A stretch of DNA of 64,000 bases from Epinephelus fuscoguttatus (GCF_011397635.1 NC_064754.1:32530543-32594542); one strand, 5' to 3'. Counted from the stretch's first letter, positions 12,576-26,487 are shown. A program made the numbers and translations. The notes: a model not told the origin generated them from the sequence alone.

Positions 12576-12990
12576 ATGCTGTAGTTGGTAACTTTAATGA
12601 AAAAATAACTTCTTTCATATCTGCTACAACTGTCACTATATTCACACAGCACTAATTGAAACATAATTTGTGAAAAAAAAACATACTCCTCTGCCTACTG
12701 TATTGCTTTGCAGTGCTTCTAATGGCCTTATTGCACTTGAACAAAAACAACCAATCTGAGCCGAAGAGTCTCTAAAGCAGCTGTCAATCATGTCAATTAC
12801 AGCTTGTCATCTGCTGTCAAACTAGGCAGCGCTGATCAAATATGAAAAAAGATTCTGCTACTGCATTGCCTGTTTCTGGCCTGAAATGACGTTTGAAACA
12901 TGTTTTAGTGTACTATTTATCTGTAAAATAAAAACATTGGTCCGGCTTGTGAGTGGGGTGAACGAGCATTATGACACTATGGCAAATTAA
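12576..12990 (+). repeat. Dispersed repeat family B with its outer arm
   Basis: It begins GTAGTTGGTAACTTTAATG and includes AACCAATCTGAGCCGAAGAG, CAATCATGTCAATTACAG and AAACTAGGCAGCGCTGATCA. A diverged inverted copy lies at 14186-14480. Either the two are separate insertions or they are the two arms of one large element. Confidence 0.6.
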
Positions 12991-13491
12991 AAAGTAGCCC
13001 TCCTGATCTACCATACCACTACCACAACTCTAATCCAACTCATATAGCATTAGTAATAAGCTATATGACAAAATGATTGACATAATATTATGTTTATAAA
13101 CTGATTAACGAAGCCTCTCAGGTGGTGTACAGTTTACTGCTGAGCTGAGGCTGGTGGTGGCAACATGAAGGAGATCAAATTTCAGTAGAGGTGGGAGGGG
13201 GCAGTGCGGCGCATGCCGTGTTTGTTTACTCAAGTTCATGTGTTTTTTGGGTTGATGTCAGGAGTTTATTTTGCGAGAAAACTAAAAGTACACCAACATG
13301 GTAACATTTTAGACTGAGAGCTGATGAAAGAGGTGTCCTAACTCTTTCAAGCACTGTTTCCAGCTAAACCTGCACTGGACGCCCTGTGTCTATTTATATC
13401 TGTCGCTCACTTTGACAGCGCCACAATGGACAAGGAATGGCTGATTCATGACACTGAGATGAGATCTTATCTATATGATACCTTTTTATTT

Positions 13492-13520
13492 CACAACAAC
13501 AACAACAACAACAACAAAAA
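13492..13520. repeat. (ACA)n microsatellite
   Basis: About nine CAA/ACA units. Reversed, it encodes a poly-Cys run in a chance open frame. Confidence 0.85.
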
Positions 13521-13673
13521 CAACTAAATAAAGTGGCAGCTGGCGAGAGTGAAAAAACTGGAGTGCTTAAAGTTTCTGCTATGGTAAATGACAATGGCTG
13601 AGAACAAGCTAGGCTACTTGCTGTTTGGCATACTGTATGTAATTTCAAGTATATATCAAATATATAACATTTG

Positions 13674-13913
13674 GGCCTCCCTATTGAGTGATTAGAGCAC
13701 TCATCTTCCATACAGAAGGTCGAGGATTCAAATCCTGCTGGGGTCAACGTCAGCAAAGGTGTGCGGTCGCAAAAGGTTCCAACCGCCGAATCAAACGAGA
13801 TGAGATTCCTTAAGGATGCTTCAGGATAACAGAATAACTCCAGATTCTGAACCAAGTCCTCAACAAGGCTGCGTCTCAAGCCCGTTGGAGGTTCCAGACA
13901 TAAAAGCTGATTC
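13674..13913 (+). mobile_element. SINE-like tRNA-headed insert with 19 bp target duplication
   Basis: The 240 bp insert starts GGCCTCCCTATTGAGTGATT, with an A-box-like TGATTAGAGCA, and has a B box in GGATTCAAATCC at 13733-13744, spaced as in a tRNA. It is flanked by ATCAAATATATAACATTTG (13655-13673) and the same sequence with one change (13914-13932). The long target duplication shows insertion by LINE-type reverse transcription. The 3' end has no A tail or short tandem repeat, unlike the other SINEs here. I do not recognise the family. Confidence 0.75.
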
Positions 13914-14185
13914 ATCAAATATGTAACATTTGTTTTCTGTTTCAAATGTAGGAACATAGCGAATCCATCTTTTAAGAAGTTACATCTTGGTCTTGGTTTG
14001 TTTACATGATGTACCAGAGGTGCAGACACAATATCATTATGTTCCACTCAGGAGCGGCTTCTGGGGCAAATGGGACACCTGATAAAATTCGGTATACTGG
14101 TGCAGTCCAGTGTTTGACTTAATGACAAACCAGTTTGAAAATGTTCACGCAAGCTTAACCTGAGTTGACTTCATATAACATGGCG

Positions 14186-14480
14186 GGCAGGTCACAAACG
14201 TTCTCATTTTACAGCTAAACTGTACACTAAAATATGTTTCTGAAAACATTTGTGGCAAGAAATAGACAATGCAGTAACAGAAGCTTGATTCATATTTAAA
14301 CAGCATTGCCTAGTCTGACAGTTTGACTGAAGTTCAAGGAGTGATTGACATGACTGACATCTGTGTTAGACAACCTTTGGCTCTGATTGGTTGCTTTTGG
14401 TGTGCCACATGACTTTGTTTCAGAACTTAGTGATAGTATGACACAAGGTTATTTTCATAAAAGTTACCACTACTACTATA
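14186..14480 (-). repeat. Dispersed repeat family B, inverted copy
   Basis: The reverse complement of 12576-12990 in diverged form. It reads GCTAAACTGTACACTAAAAT, then CAGCATTGCCTAGTCTGACA, CTGATTGGTTGCTTTTGG and, at the outer end, CATAAAAGTTACCACTAC. Confidence 0.65.
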
Positions 14481-17400
14481 GCTATACTGTAGTTCATATG
14501 TCGTCTGACCACACCTGAAGACAAAAGCGTTCATAGATGTTCTGAAAGGTCTGCAATCATAGAGAGGATTGAGAGAAACTGTTTGTCAATCCAACAAGCA
14601 CTCTGTCTAAAGCAAACTGACCCCCTTAGGATTTTGGGGGTCCAAGAGTCCTTTATCTTTATCCTAAACAGACCTACTTGTATTGCATCTGTTCATTGAG
14701 CCATTGTATTACTTAAACTATTTAGCCTGAAGTTAAAGAAATCAGTACTTAAAACTGTAAAGCATACACTGCATAAAGCAAAAAAACCCTTCAATTTACA
14801 GAGTGTCCTTTTTAAATCATGAACATACATTTTTTTGATCTTTGACTGTTACAGACGTTGGCATTTACTGTATCTTGCTTTCTCAAAAGCTTGTTGAAAA
14901 TGTGCCATTTCTAAGCTTAGTGTTGTTTTCTCAACATAATAAAAATATTTCAGTTTCAACAGTAAGAATGCTTTTCACTATCACCGTCAACCTTGAAGGA
15001 AAGAGTCGCTGTTATAACCATCATCAACACCAACATCACTGCACTTGTGCTGAACTGATCTTTAGCAGTACCTTTGTGGGCAGAATCTTTTGTAGAGAAA
15101 AAAAAACATGGTACCTTTGGGAATTCAGCATTTCACTGCCTCACTTAAAAGAATGCATTTCATTTTTGTTGTATAGAAAAGATCTTGTGCCTCTTTGAAC
15201 TGTCACTGGCAGATTGAAAGTGAGCCTGAATCATCCATTATTACGTGTCAGTGGCACGGATCAAATTAGCACACTTGGGGGACTTTTGTGGCATAATCTA
15301 AATTAACAATGTCCTCTGCTCATTTAATTTAGATTTTTAAGGCACGCTGGGGGACCCTGATCAGTCGAGGCCTGAAACATCTGCCTAATAGGAAAGATCA
15401 CCTCTGACTGGAGAGACAGAGATCCAAGGTTCAACCTCAGCTGACACATGACTAGTACACAGCTAAAAACACATCATTGCAGCTGAGTCTTGTTACCTCT
15501 ATGAAGAGGAATAATTTGCTTACTTCAGTATGTCCCTGTGTGTGTAACGAGGGGAAATCACCATCATCCATCACACTGATAAAATGCTGCAAAAAAGCCA
15601 TTGGAAATCTGTCAGTTTTACCATAGTTACTCCTCTGGCGGGTGGCCAACCCATGGTAAATAAATCTACTTTGAAACTTCTTTGGCAGTGAGGAATTAAA
15701 ATTGGCAGCCAAGCTTGTATTAGTCACTGTGAGTGATTGGTTAAGAGTTAAAACCATGTTCTGTTCCTGTTTTTTTTCTGTGACAGTGAAAGCTCACACT
15801 CTTTTGATTTTTTTTCCCCTGTGATTGTCTTTCCCTCTTTAATCAAAGCTGATTTTCATAGCTAGGCTTATTCAGGGCTTTAACTGAATGTTTACAGAGG
15901 CATTAAGGGATAAAATAAAGCTTTTTCTTATGGTCCCTAAATCCTATTAAAAGACGACAACCAACAATATAATGATCATACAAACTTTTGTCTCTGTATC
16001 AAAGCCTTGCATAACTCACTCATAACACATGAACACTGGCACTATAGTTTAAGTCCCACCACCCTGCCGCTACCCTCACCAAAACACTAAATGTGTATTC
16101 ATCCACAGCTGAGAATAGTCCCCCCAATATTCACTATTTACTCCTGTTTGAGCAACAATTGCTAAAATCTAATCAAACAAACAATACCTTGAACTACTTG
16201 GTGTCAAATTTTAAAAAGTTGTTTGTATCTGTCTGGTGTGGCTGAGAAAAAAAACCCAAAAACATAAATTGGATTATCTGCCTATCATCAGTGATCCTGT
16301 GTGTTGATCCAGAGGAATAACATCACACCAGGCAGAGACCACTGTGGCTGAGAGTCTGTCGATTACAATTATAACCTTGGCAGACAGCCTGTGTTAGGTA
16401 ATATTTTTTCTACCTTGAAACCATTTTGGCAGTGATGAAATACAATTGGCTGATCAACATCAGCATCTATTACTGTGTCTGATTGGTGAAAAGTTTTTTT
16501 GCCATGAAAACAAATTTTAAGGCAGCTGTTATTCTTCTGATTACAGTTTTCCCTTTAGGAATTCATATTATGCAGCCAGCAGTGTAAGCAATCATCTGTG
16601 TAGAGAATAGCTGCAAATAGATGACACCTTGTTGTCTTTGCTTAGCCTCGTGTGTTTTTCTTGACTCTCTTCCTCGACCATTTCTCTCCTCCTTTGTGCT
16701 ACATGTGAGGATGGAAGGCAGCACGTAACGGATGGACGATACTGTCAGACATCCATGGTGTAGGAGCCAGTGTTGACATTAGATTGTACAATTTAGTTGG
16801 TTGGTTTATAGCGTGTTTTTATACTTTATTAATGTGGATTGTTGCTATTATTGCTTGTTCTGTTTATGTAAGCCCCTGAATGGCATTAGTCTTTTATGTT
16901 AAACATCCAGTTACCCATTATTCTTGTAATACCTGAACTATGCACTGCGCATGCTCATCACGGCACAAAAGGCAATATAGAGGTTTGAGTGTGTTAGCAG
17001 CAGTGCGAGAAACGGTGTAAAAAGGTTTTTTGACCGTCATGTCACTGTTAAGTTATTGTCACGTTACCATCATGTAACAGGCTTTGGAAATACATAATGT
17101 GGAACACCCATGGTTAATTTTTTTTATGGTTTTATGACTGAGAGAAGCTCAGAATTTGTGGATAAAAATGTAACTTGGATGTACAACAACGTGGAAAATA
17201 AACGGTCAAGACTACGACCTGGCTCTTCTTTGATTTCGTGAGTAAGGAGTAGAAATACACAGTGCATACGAGTCAAGACTAATTATTCTGCCTTCTGCTA
17301 ACAACTTTGAGTGGCTGTGGAATTAAGATTAAGTTTGCCACTACACATGGAGTTAATGCGATAAAACTGCTGCGTTTCTAGAGAATAAAGATGCATCATG

Positions 17401-18198
17401 ACGCTGCTGATGTGTTGGACTTTACATTAAAAAAACAAAAGGTGTTAATGTTTTGAAGCACATCACATGTAGTCGGCTACACCGCCTTGAGAAGTAAACA
17501 GCTTGCATACCATAGAAAAAGAAAACAGCCACAAACTAGGCTTCGCCATGCACTGCTTTTAATTGTTTGCTACTGGGGCAAACAAAGTGTAAGTTAGCTT
17601 GATTTGGACGAGATAATATTCAATAGCTAAGTTTAACAGCAGCATCTCAATTAACAGAAAACATGTGGCCAAGCACAATCCAGTGCAGGTGTAGGTGTCA
17701 AAAACTACATACGACATATTTGTCTTTCAACACAGCGCACTTTGCCAAAGCTGGCGAGTTTACAGCTACACTAGAGGGTCACTGAAATAGATTTATTTTC
17801 CTTATGTGAGCTCTCACTGTACGACCACTCTGCCACCATCATATCACTTGAAACACCTTGACAGCTCACAACAAAAAAGACTCCAATGGCCCTGAGAGGA
17901 AAACACTCCCACCTCCCACGGTCTCCTCCTTATGTCTGTAAACAAACACACGGCTGCCGACAGAATCGGTGGTCACATCCTTTCTGCTCTCCCTGAGCAG
18001 AAACTCCACACCATCTGTGGCTGGATTGCGAGTGCAGGTGGGTGATTTCCCTGTAAATGCTAGTCAGTTGGCTGCGGACCTTCAGCACGCTGCCAGGTCT
18101 CAGTGTAGAGGATTTGGCTGAGTTATAACCTGCATATGTATGCTGCTCTGCTGCGAGACTGGACACCATCTGCTGAGTGTCGGCTGTCTTTCTGTGTG

Positions 18199-18200
<2 letters not shown>
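14481..18200. other. No recognised gene
   Basis: Unique-looking intergenic DNA. A stretch near 16760-17260 has AATAAACGGTCAAGACTACG, which could be the polyadenylation part of an old LTR, but no paired ends were found. Confidence 0.45.
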
Positions 18201-18240
<40 letters not shown>

Positions 18241-18241
18241 T
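18200..18241. repeat. (TG)n microsatellite
   Basis: About seventeen TG units followed by TGTATGTGTG, then unique DNA. Probably length-polymorphic. Confidence 0.9.
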
Positions 18242-18576
18242 GCGGTGATGAGATTTTCAGTATGATTATAAGTGGAGGAGTTAGGATTTGCATGGACTGG
18301 AGAATGGTGTTTTAATTCCCTATGAACGTGTGTATGTCATTATGATTCTCATTATAAATGGAAAGGTCTGCTTGTAGGCCCTTTGTATTTTCATTAACTA
18401 AATGGGTGAGACATTTTTATGGAGAGTTTTTACATGGCTGTATTGCTACTATTACTTAAAGTGGAGATTAAACACTTAACAATATGACTATGGTTTGTTT
18501 GAATTTTACCTTAGGGGAGATATTTGCATTGCAATCAAACTTGATTTTCACCTAGATTTGCTAGAAAACTAGATAG

Positions 18577-18905
18577 TAGGGGTGCAACAATGCACCTGAA
18601 CTGAATGACAAAACATTGTCAACTGCTAAGCTAGCTCATTGCAAGATGGTTAGTAACGCCATTACAGGACCAGAGATAGAAGATCTTCCAGTAACCTACA
18701 GGTCTGATGTTTGGAGCCACTTTGGTTTCATGGTGAATTATGAGGGTGATGCAGAGGAAGTGGTGGATGAAAAAACAATGGTACACACTGAGCCACTGCA
18801 AAGCGACAAACTCATTAGCAGCTAACACAACAGCACACACACACACCCTGAACCAGGGAGCGAGAGCTACTGCGACACTATCACCTCTCATTTAGCAGCA
18901 CTGTA
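18577..18905 (+). pseudogene. hAT transposon left end with BED-finger transposase remnant
   Basis: The left end TAGGGGTGCAACAATGCACC resembles hAT termini. A 69-codon frame from 18616 contains YRSDVWSHFGFMVNYEG then VVDEKTMV, matching the start of BED-type zinc finger hAT transposases (usual pattern S-x-VW-x-HF then a CxxC). The cysteine pair is lost (VDEKTMVHTE) and the frame stops soon after. The right end was not found. It is a non-functional fossil. Confidence 0.6.
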
Positions 18906-19699
18906 CTGTATCAAATGAAATCGAAACTGAATTTGGCAAACCGTAACAGACCTACCAGACAGTAGTTGGTGATGTCATGAGACTGGTTGTTTACTGGGAC
19001 CACTGAGTAAAACACTGTACTTCAGACTAGTTAAGAGTTGATACAGTGGAGTTTGAGAGTTTAGATGAGATACGTAGAACCACGGAGGAGGTCAAAACCC
19101 CAACTGCCTATGCTTTTTGAGCCAATGAGATTAGATATAGTGGTAAGACCTGTTCCCATGGAGTCAGATGACAACGATGAAAGCGAAAATTAAAGGATAC
19201 CTGAACTTAAAAGTCACTGCATTGTGTAGTGCATGACTAACCATATATTCAGTCTCCAGTGCTGCAGCCGATAAACCCCACAAATTATTTTTTCCATACA
19301 AAATGCATGGTCTACCAGTGTCTCCATCTAGTTGTCAGACCACAACAATGCAAAATGCTTTAATGTTAGATTAATGTTATTGTCTTTCAGCTGACACAGC
19401 TTGCCTAGTCCAGGGATCACGTCCACAAGCCATCTTATATCATGACCATTCCACCTAGAAGAATCAAACATAGGCATTGTCTGCATCATGAAGTATCAAT
19501 AAAATGTAACAGTTGGGGTTGAGCGCCACTTGAACTTGCTCCGTTTCCCTGTGCATGTTGGGTAAGATAGCTGGTGGTGCCAGTTCAGTTTTGCGCTTGC
19601 GTGGCCATTCTCTTTTTTTGTGTACATAATAGATTGTTATCCTTAACGTAGAGACACACTAAGATCTTGCTGGCTCTTTGGTAAAATTTTGGAACCGAA

Positions 19700-19930
19700 G
19701 AGTTTCCTTAGCAACCGAATCAACTTAGGCTGACGTTAGGCTGGTTGATGATGTTACCCTGGGTGGGAAACCTGATACCTCAGAGATCGCTACTGCATAG
19801 ACTCTGGCTTCGAACGACATCACCACAGCAAGATGATAGTGGCCATATCTGGGATATTTTAGCTTTACATCTGTACAGTGGGGGTGGAGACGTGTCGTCC
19901 TTCTTTATACAGTCTATGCTACTGGAGAAC
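19700..19930. repeat. Partial copy of the 42.5 kb MITE family
   Basis: It shares CATATCTGGGATATTTTAGC, AAGATGATAGTGGC and a TTTATACAGTCTATGC end with the element at 42519-42799. Its left end was not located. Confidence 0.6.
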
Positions 19931-22900
19931 AACAGAGACGAACCACACACTGTTATTTTTTAGTGTTTCATCTCCAATTTAGGGATCTGAGTACTTTTTT
20001 CACTGCTACCATAAACTGTGGCACTATAGTATTTTTCTAAAATCATTGCATTTCTTGTCATTTCCATAGGTGTGAGATATACTAAACACTGTGATCATTG
20101 TGTCAGTCTGTCTCTTTCTGAATCACCATCTGCCCTTTTCCACCACATAACAGTTAAACTTCATATGGATGACATGGCCCATGTAATGACTCGGTAGCTG
20201 TGCTGCGTTTCACCCGGAGATTACAATAATAAATCATGCAAAGTAATGCACATATAAAATGAATCAGCTCATGGAGGATCTCACAAACACTTACACAAGA
20301 AATGAGTCGACCTTGGAAACATTATTAGCAGAAGGTGGAGGGAGGCGGTGAACACAGGTCATCGGCAAACCAGCTGATAGGCTCTGATCAACCCTCACCT
20401 CCTTTACGCAAGTCACACAGTGGCCACATATGAAAAATACGTCAGATCAGTGGAGAGCATCTGAACAAAACTGGTTGAGAGCGGAAGCTTTGCAGGTAAT
20501 GGAGGCCACCCATTCTTAACCCCGGCTCCCCATTACACATCCACTCAGCAGGCTATTTCAGCAGCTGCATGTACGAGGACAAACACGTACGAGCAAAAAC
20601 AGAACTTAAAACGAATATGTGAGGACTAACGAGTGGATGATGGCTGGTTGTTGATGGGCTGGGTCCATTATTTCTTCCATCATCTGTTGTGGTGTTTGTA
20701 TAACTGTCTCTGTAATGGCGGGTGTTTTTTTTTTTCTTTTTTTAATTTTGGACCAGGGTCATTTACTGTAGGTCAAGGTACAGTCTGGGTCAGTTGAGAT
20801 GAAACCCTGTTATATTTGTCATCTCGCATTCTTATAAACAGAATTCCTGATGAATCTGAAAAAGCATAATATATACACAAGAGAATGCAGAGAGATACAG
20901 GTGAGTATTTTCATGGTTACTGGTGCATGTTTTAGCCCATGTCCTACAAATGACACTTTACATTACAGTGCATCCAACAGTTTTCCAAAGCTTGTCAGAG
21001 TTGGAGCTTTGAATGAGTTTTCAACCACAATTGTTTTCCACTTATTTCTGTGTGTATGAGAATTCCTTTGTAGCAACTAAAAATGTCTTTCTGATAGTCA
21101 ACAACAATGGTCATGATTTATCATAACGTTTTGTTTTTTTCAATAAATACATCTCTAGTCTAGGATCTGCACCACTGCTTGTGTTTGTCTGCAGTTCAAA
21201 AGCCAAAGGACCGCTTTACACCTTAAATAAAAATGCATTGTGGATGACTAAACTGCACCCAGATAGAGCTTCATCACATGAAAGTACAGATGCAAATGCA
21301 CCAAAGATGCACTGAGAACAGACTGTGAGGCGATCCACCTCCACAGGTGGTCAGGGACGCACTGTGACCACATTTAACACAAATAACTACGTGGGTGGGA
21401 ATACACAATCCCATGCAAATGTTCCAAACCCGCAAGGAGTCAGCAGCTCTCCCTCACCTAACGCCGAAGATATCGGGCCACACAATGCCTCTCTCTCATC
21501 TGAGGCTAACACTGCTGTGGTGTCTCTATCATCTGGAATATATTCTTCCTGTTGATTACTGTCTTTACAATCACCTAGGCCTGGTTCATCCTCGTCTTCC
21601 TCACTGCTGCCTTCTTAAATCTTCCTGACTAGCTCTGACGTATTTAACAAAGGAAAAGTTTAGCCGAAGATTTATTAAATATTTTACTTTTACACCAGTA
21701 CTGTCTCTGAAAATTCAGACATTATTACAATGTGCATCCTATGTAATTGCATTCTTTTTTCCAAAGCAATAAAAACATGTTTTAATAGCTGTTGAAATTT
21801 ATCTTCTCAGTATGTGCTCTGGACACATATTAATACCAGGTGTAAATGTTATCATCTTAAATCATATCTAGATACAATCATTACACATTTTAATGACAGA
21901 TGTAAAGGGGATAGAAGATGTGTCATTTATTGTTGTGACAGAGAAAAGCAGCAAATTTTCACATTTGAGAACCTGGATACAAATGTTAATTCTCATTAGT
22001 GCACAGAAATAAAAAATAAAAATACATTTTCTGTGTCTTGCATACATCAAACCAGTAAGAAGAGCACAGAAAGTAACAAACACAGAAATCTCTAATGTAA
22101 AATAACTCATAGCCCATATACAATAGCCCATCACTCATGGTAAGAAGATGATTGAGAAATTACATTTTCATGGCCTTTAATTATAACGCCAAGCTTCAGA
22201 CTGAAAGGTTGAAGCTGTAAATTACTGATGGCTTTATTTTATCATTAAATATAAGAAAAATCCTAAGTGTGCTTTTCTTTTCTTTAATGGCACACTGTAG
22301 AGCACACAACCAACGCTCGTACTACAGCTTTAGAAAATGTCAGTAGTAACATTAAATATATAAGATTAGTCAATAGAAGGGGATTCAGCGAGCAAAGACC
22401 TCCACCAAGGCCAGTACTCCAGTCTTCTATTTATGACGTGCAAATCTGTGAAAAAAACTTATTATGCACAAATATATAATGCTGCAACTGGAATAACATC
22501 AAGAAGGGAAGCCATTTTTACTTGAGTCAAATTTGAATCAGTATCTGTGATGGAGATCACTGCAGACAATACACATTTTAATATAAGTACCAGTACTGTT
22601 TGCATAATATGTGGATACTTACGTTTCTGTAGCCACACCTTAGTTTCAGTAAAAAACACGGGTATAACTGCGGTGGTTTTACAATTGTACCAGCCCTCCC
22701 ATGAAACCACTGTCCCCTAGTGCTCCTTAACGCTGCTTCTTGTGTGAAGTTTGAGCCACTGCATGTGTCGACTACCCCAAAGGATTACCGATATCCATGA
22801 ATATATATTTGTATTTCTACAATTACAAAAATGCTTATTTTTCCTCTTAACTGCAGTGCTATTCATCAGTCTGGATTGTTTTGGTGTGAGTTGCAGAGCC

Positions 22901-23340
22901 TTGGAGATATCAGTCATAGAGATGTCTGCCTTCTCTCCAATATAACAGAACTGGATGGCACACGGCTTGTGGTGCTCAAAGTGCCAAAATAAATAAATTA
23001 AAAGTCTTTTAAAAAAAATTAACAGCAACGTGTCTTTCCAGATATCATGACCTGGTTACTCAAGATAATCCACAGGCCTTGTTGTGAGCAGTTTTGTGCA
23101 GGCACTGTGAATGCCTTATCTCGCAATGTTAACAAATGTGGAAAAATAATTTGTGTATCCTGTTATCTGCACTTCTGTATCCACTCCAAAATTTAATGAG
23201 TGCTTCCTTGACCCATGCCACATTCCTTCACCAAGTGTCATGAAAATTGGGCCAGCAGTTTATCCGAAATCCTGCTGACAAACAGACAAACCAACTGACA
23301 GCCTGAACTGAAAACATAACCTCCTTAGCAGAGGTAATAA
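19931..23340. other. No recognised gene
   Basis: Only short chance reading frames. No repeat family was recognised with confidence. Confidence 0.45.
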
Positions 23341-23790
23341 TAGTCAAAGTCAACTTTATTGTTAGTTCTGTTATATGTACAAGACATAGACGGGAAACTG
23401 TTTCCCCCAGACCCTCGGTGTAAACGTACACACACAAAAGAAGCAAGTAAGTACTAAATATAGTGATAAAACGACAGTTAAATTATGCAGTGAATGATAA
23501 TTGTGCAAATGGCATGAACAGTGCACAAGAAATACATAGTACAAATGAAATAGATACTGCAATACAGCTTAACAGATGTGTAGGCAAAATACCAATGTGC
23601 AAGTAAATGTTTCATCCATGCAATGAGTAATAAGGAGATGTACTGAAAAACTGTAAAAAAGAAGTTTGGGTGGGTTGCAGTAACAGAGTTATTTGTAGGT
23701 GGAAGGGGGAGAGATCTGCATCCTGACAACCTGGTGTATGAAGCTGTTCCACAGTCTGGTGAAGGGCCACCAGGCCGATACATGCAAAAC
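23341..23790. repeat. Teleost interspersed repeat
   Basis: It starts GTCAAAGTCAACTTTATTGT and continues through GTACAAGACATAGACGGGAA, many short near-repeats, and CTGTTCCACAGTCTGGTGAA at the right. I recognise this as a widespread fish repeat. No intact coding sequence. Confidence 0.6.
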
Positions 23791-25460
23791 ATTTTTCTTT
23801 GACTGTCTAAGTATTAATCCATGATTCTGTGGACTGTAGGTTGCATCAGTCTGGATATTTATGTATATAAAAAAGCTTTAGATTTCTATTGTAACTTTAC
23901 TTGGATTCACCAACTTGATTTTGAAAGTTTCATGACATTTAAACAATCTTCTCAGCGCCGGCCAGACCTACTGCAGTGAAAGTTTTACATTATTAAAATG
24001 TCAAAGAAATGTAATTAACAAGATATCTCATTGCAAACTTTTTACTGGCTGTCTGAAGTGCATAAAAAGTGCGAAAAATATAGAGACAGCTATCACGAGC
24101 ATCTTTTTAATCTCTGGTAGAATTTAAACAGAATCCTCCCACGCGAACAAACAAGAACAATCATGCTCAAATACACTCTCTCGTATTGCAAATATAAACA
24201 GAAACCCAGTGCGGCGCACACACACACACACATATGCAAACAGTCCTACTAAAGGCTGTAATTTGTTATGCAGCATTGACATCGTGAGTGATGGGTCCTG
24301 GATGACGGATGTCAAGCCGGATCTCTCGCCACCATTGTGTGATACCGCTGTCTGCTGAGTAAGGGAGCATAAATCAACATAAACTCTGCACCGTGTGAAC
24401 CAGTGACCACAGGTTAATGGTAAGCTGCAGTGAAAAGTGTCTGGGATCACAACGTCTGCACATTGTGTTCATTTGTTTAACAGGACAGTCAACAGGCAGT
24501 GTTACATTAAACATCATGTTATTGTGTGCAGAGAATCTGAGGTGAATCAGACAGGAGAAACAATACGAGAAGTGGATAATGTGTTCTTTTCTCCTCTAAT
24601 TTTGTTAAGTGACCTGCACTTCACAAATTGCAGTCACTCATTACCATTCGGAGGATTATTACCTGCTTGCCTGATGGCTTAACCTGCCTAAAATGTTGTT
24701 GTAACCTTTCTAATGGCTTATCAGGAGTGAATTTAGTTCAAATGACTTTGGTTAAAATGCTGCGGCTGAGTGACCTTTTAAAATGGGAGCAAGAAGAAAA
24801 AAATGGACTCTGCAGTAATGTGTTCGATGTTTAAATACCAGTGTGAGCTTTCAGCAGGTGTAAAATCTGTTTCATTCCTAAAGTTTAGGTTGTTGGAGAT
24901 GAAAGGCTCTGGAGTGTTATATTGCATGTAGGGTTACGTATTAGTGTCAGCAGCGTAGTGGGTGTTTTTCATTTCCGTGGCTACTATGCCCTGACACTTG
25001 CACATACACACACACACTTATGCGCATACACACTCTGTGACACACAAGTAATTAGAGAATTAGAGCAGACCGCTGCAGACCTGCAGTGTGCCTCAATAAT
25101 TACACATTTGCTTCTCTTTTTGTAACTATGGCTGATGATGACACGGCCTGCTCAGACTCTACCACACAAATCAATTAGACTATTCATTTTGGGGCCTTGG
25201 TTGTATCTGCTGGTGGTGCTGGCATGCCCATTTATTAAGAAGGACAGGTCAGGGCCAGGGGCCCATCAAGCATTGTAATCAGATTTGGGCTGTAAATGAG
25301 GGGTAGCCTTGCAGATTCATCCTGTTCCCTCACTGTGAATCTCAAATATTTGTGTGAATTTCTTTACGCGGAGGAAGTGTCATTGAAGGGTTTTATCATT
25401 AACTCAGTGCTGGTCAGTGTTGAAATAAGGCCTTTTATGTTTTGAACTGACTGAACAAAC
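23791..25460. other. No recognised gene; unique-looking DNA
   Basis: No repeat or exon was recognised. The stretch 25090-25320 has low repeat content and balanced composition and could be conserved non-coding DNA, which cannot be tested from one sequence. Confidence 0.35.
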
Positions 25461-26045
25461 ATTTTGAGCCAGGCTAGCAGTGCAGCTCTGCGATGCTGAT
25501 CTAGAGTGAAACATCTCAACAACTTTTAAGATGCCATGAAAATTGATATTTACTGTATGCTCCCTGGAGGATCCTAATGACTTTGGCCATCCCCTGACTT
25601 TGCCTCTTTCACCATCAGGAGATTCACATGTGTTTTTCTGGGTGAAATATCTCATCGACTACTGAATGGGTTGCCATGAAATTTGGTGCAGACACTTATG
25701 TCCCCCTCAGGATATATATTACTGCGTTAACTTTGTGATCAGCTGAATTTTCCTACAGCGTCCTCGGGTTAAAATTTGGTTTATCACTGAATACCTGCAA
25801 GAGCAATGACATTTTCACCAGTCTCAGCCATACTTTGCCTTTAGCCCTTATTAGCAAATGTTATCATGCTAACATGCTAAATCAAGATGGTGAACATGAT
25901 AAACATTAAACCTGCTAAACATCCACATGTAAGCATCGTCACTGTGAGCATTTTAGCATGCTGAAATGAGCGATTAGTTCAAAGCACTGCTGTGCCTAAG
26001 GACTACTGGAGCTGCATGCATCTCTTAGATGTAGGACTCTTGGTC
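25461..26045 (+). repeat. Teleost dispersed repeat (family A), copy 2
   Basis: It contains TGGGTTGCCATGAAATTTGG, then GTTATCATGCTAACATGCTA, AGATGGTGAACATGATAAAC, GTGAGCATTTTAGCATGCTG and AAAGCACTGCTGTGCCTAAG. This is the fullest copy of the family in the window. Confidence 0.7.
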
Positions 26046-26487
26046 TTGTATATACAGTATATGTGTTGATATTGCTAAAAATAGGTCTAATGGCAACAAG
26101 GACAAGCGGTCAGACAATCATAAAGTTTGCAAACAAACTCAGGGGTTATTCAATTAATTTGTAAGCAAACAGTAAAATGATTACACCCAAACTGCCCACT
26201 GAAAACAGCCATCACTACTACAGACCTCTGTACTTGTGCACTTGTGTAATGAGGGATTTGTAATTCGTTATTGGTTTTACCATTATATTAAGTGTTAATT
26301 GGGTAAGTGCTAATAATGTATGACCAACAGAACTGATGGCCGGAGCACACATGCTCATTGATGGCAGAAAAGGTGTGTTCCAGTGGCTTAAAGATATTGG
26401 GAACAACAAACTAGTCTCAAAGTTTCATGTGAAAAATAAATCTACTGGTTTAATAGCAACATAACCAAGAGCTATGATCACATCATT

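Noticed and set aside
13674..13750. Possible tRNA gene
   Set aside because: The B box is good, but the head sits at the start of a 240 bp insert with a target duplication and has no proper acceptor stem.
13394..14047. Minus-strand open frame of 217 codons
   Set aside because: It runs through an (ACA)n microsatellite (poly-Cys), a SINE-like insert and its target duplications, so it is a chance frame with no domain.
16758..17265. Possible solo LTR
   Set aside because: It has an AATAAACGG signal and a TGTAGGAG-like start, but neither inverted ends nor a target duplication could be found.
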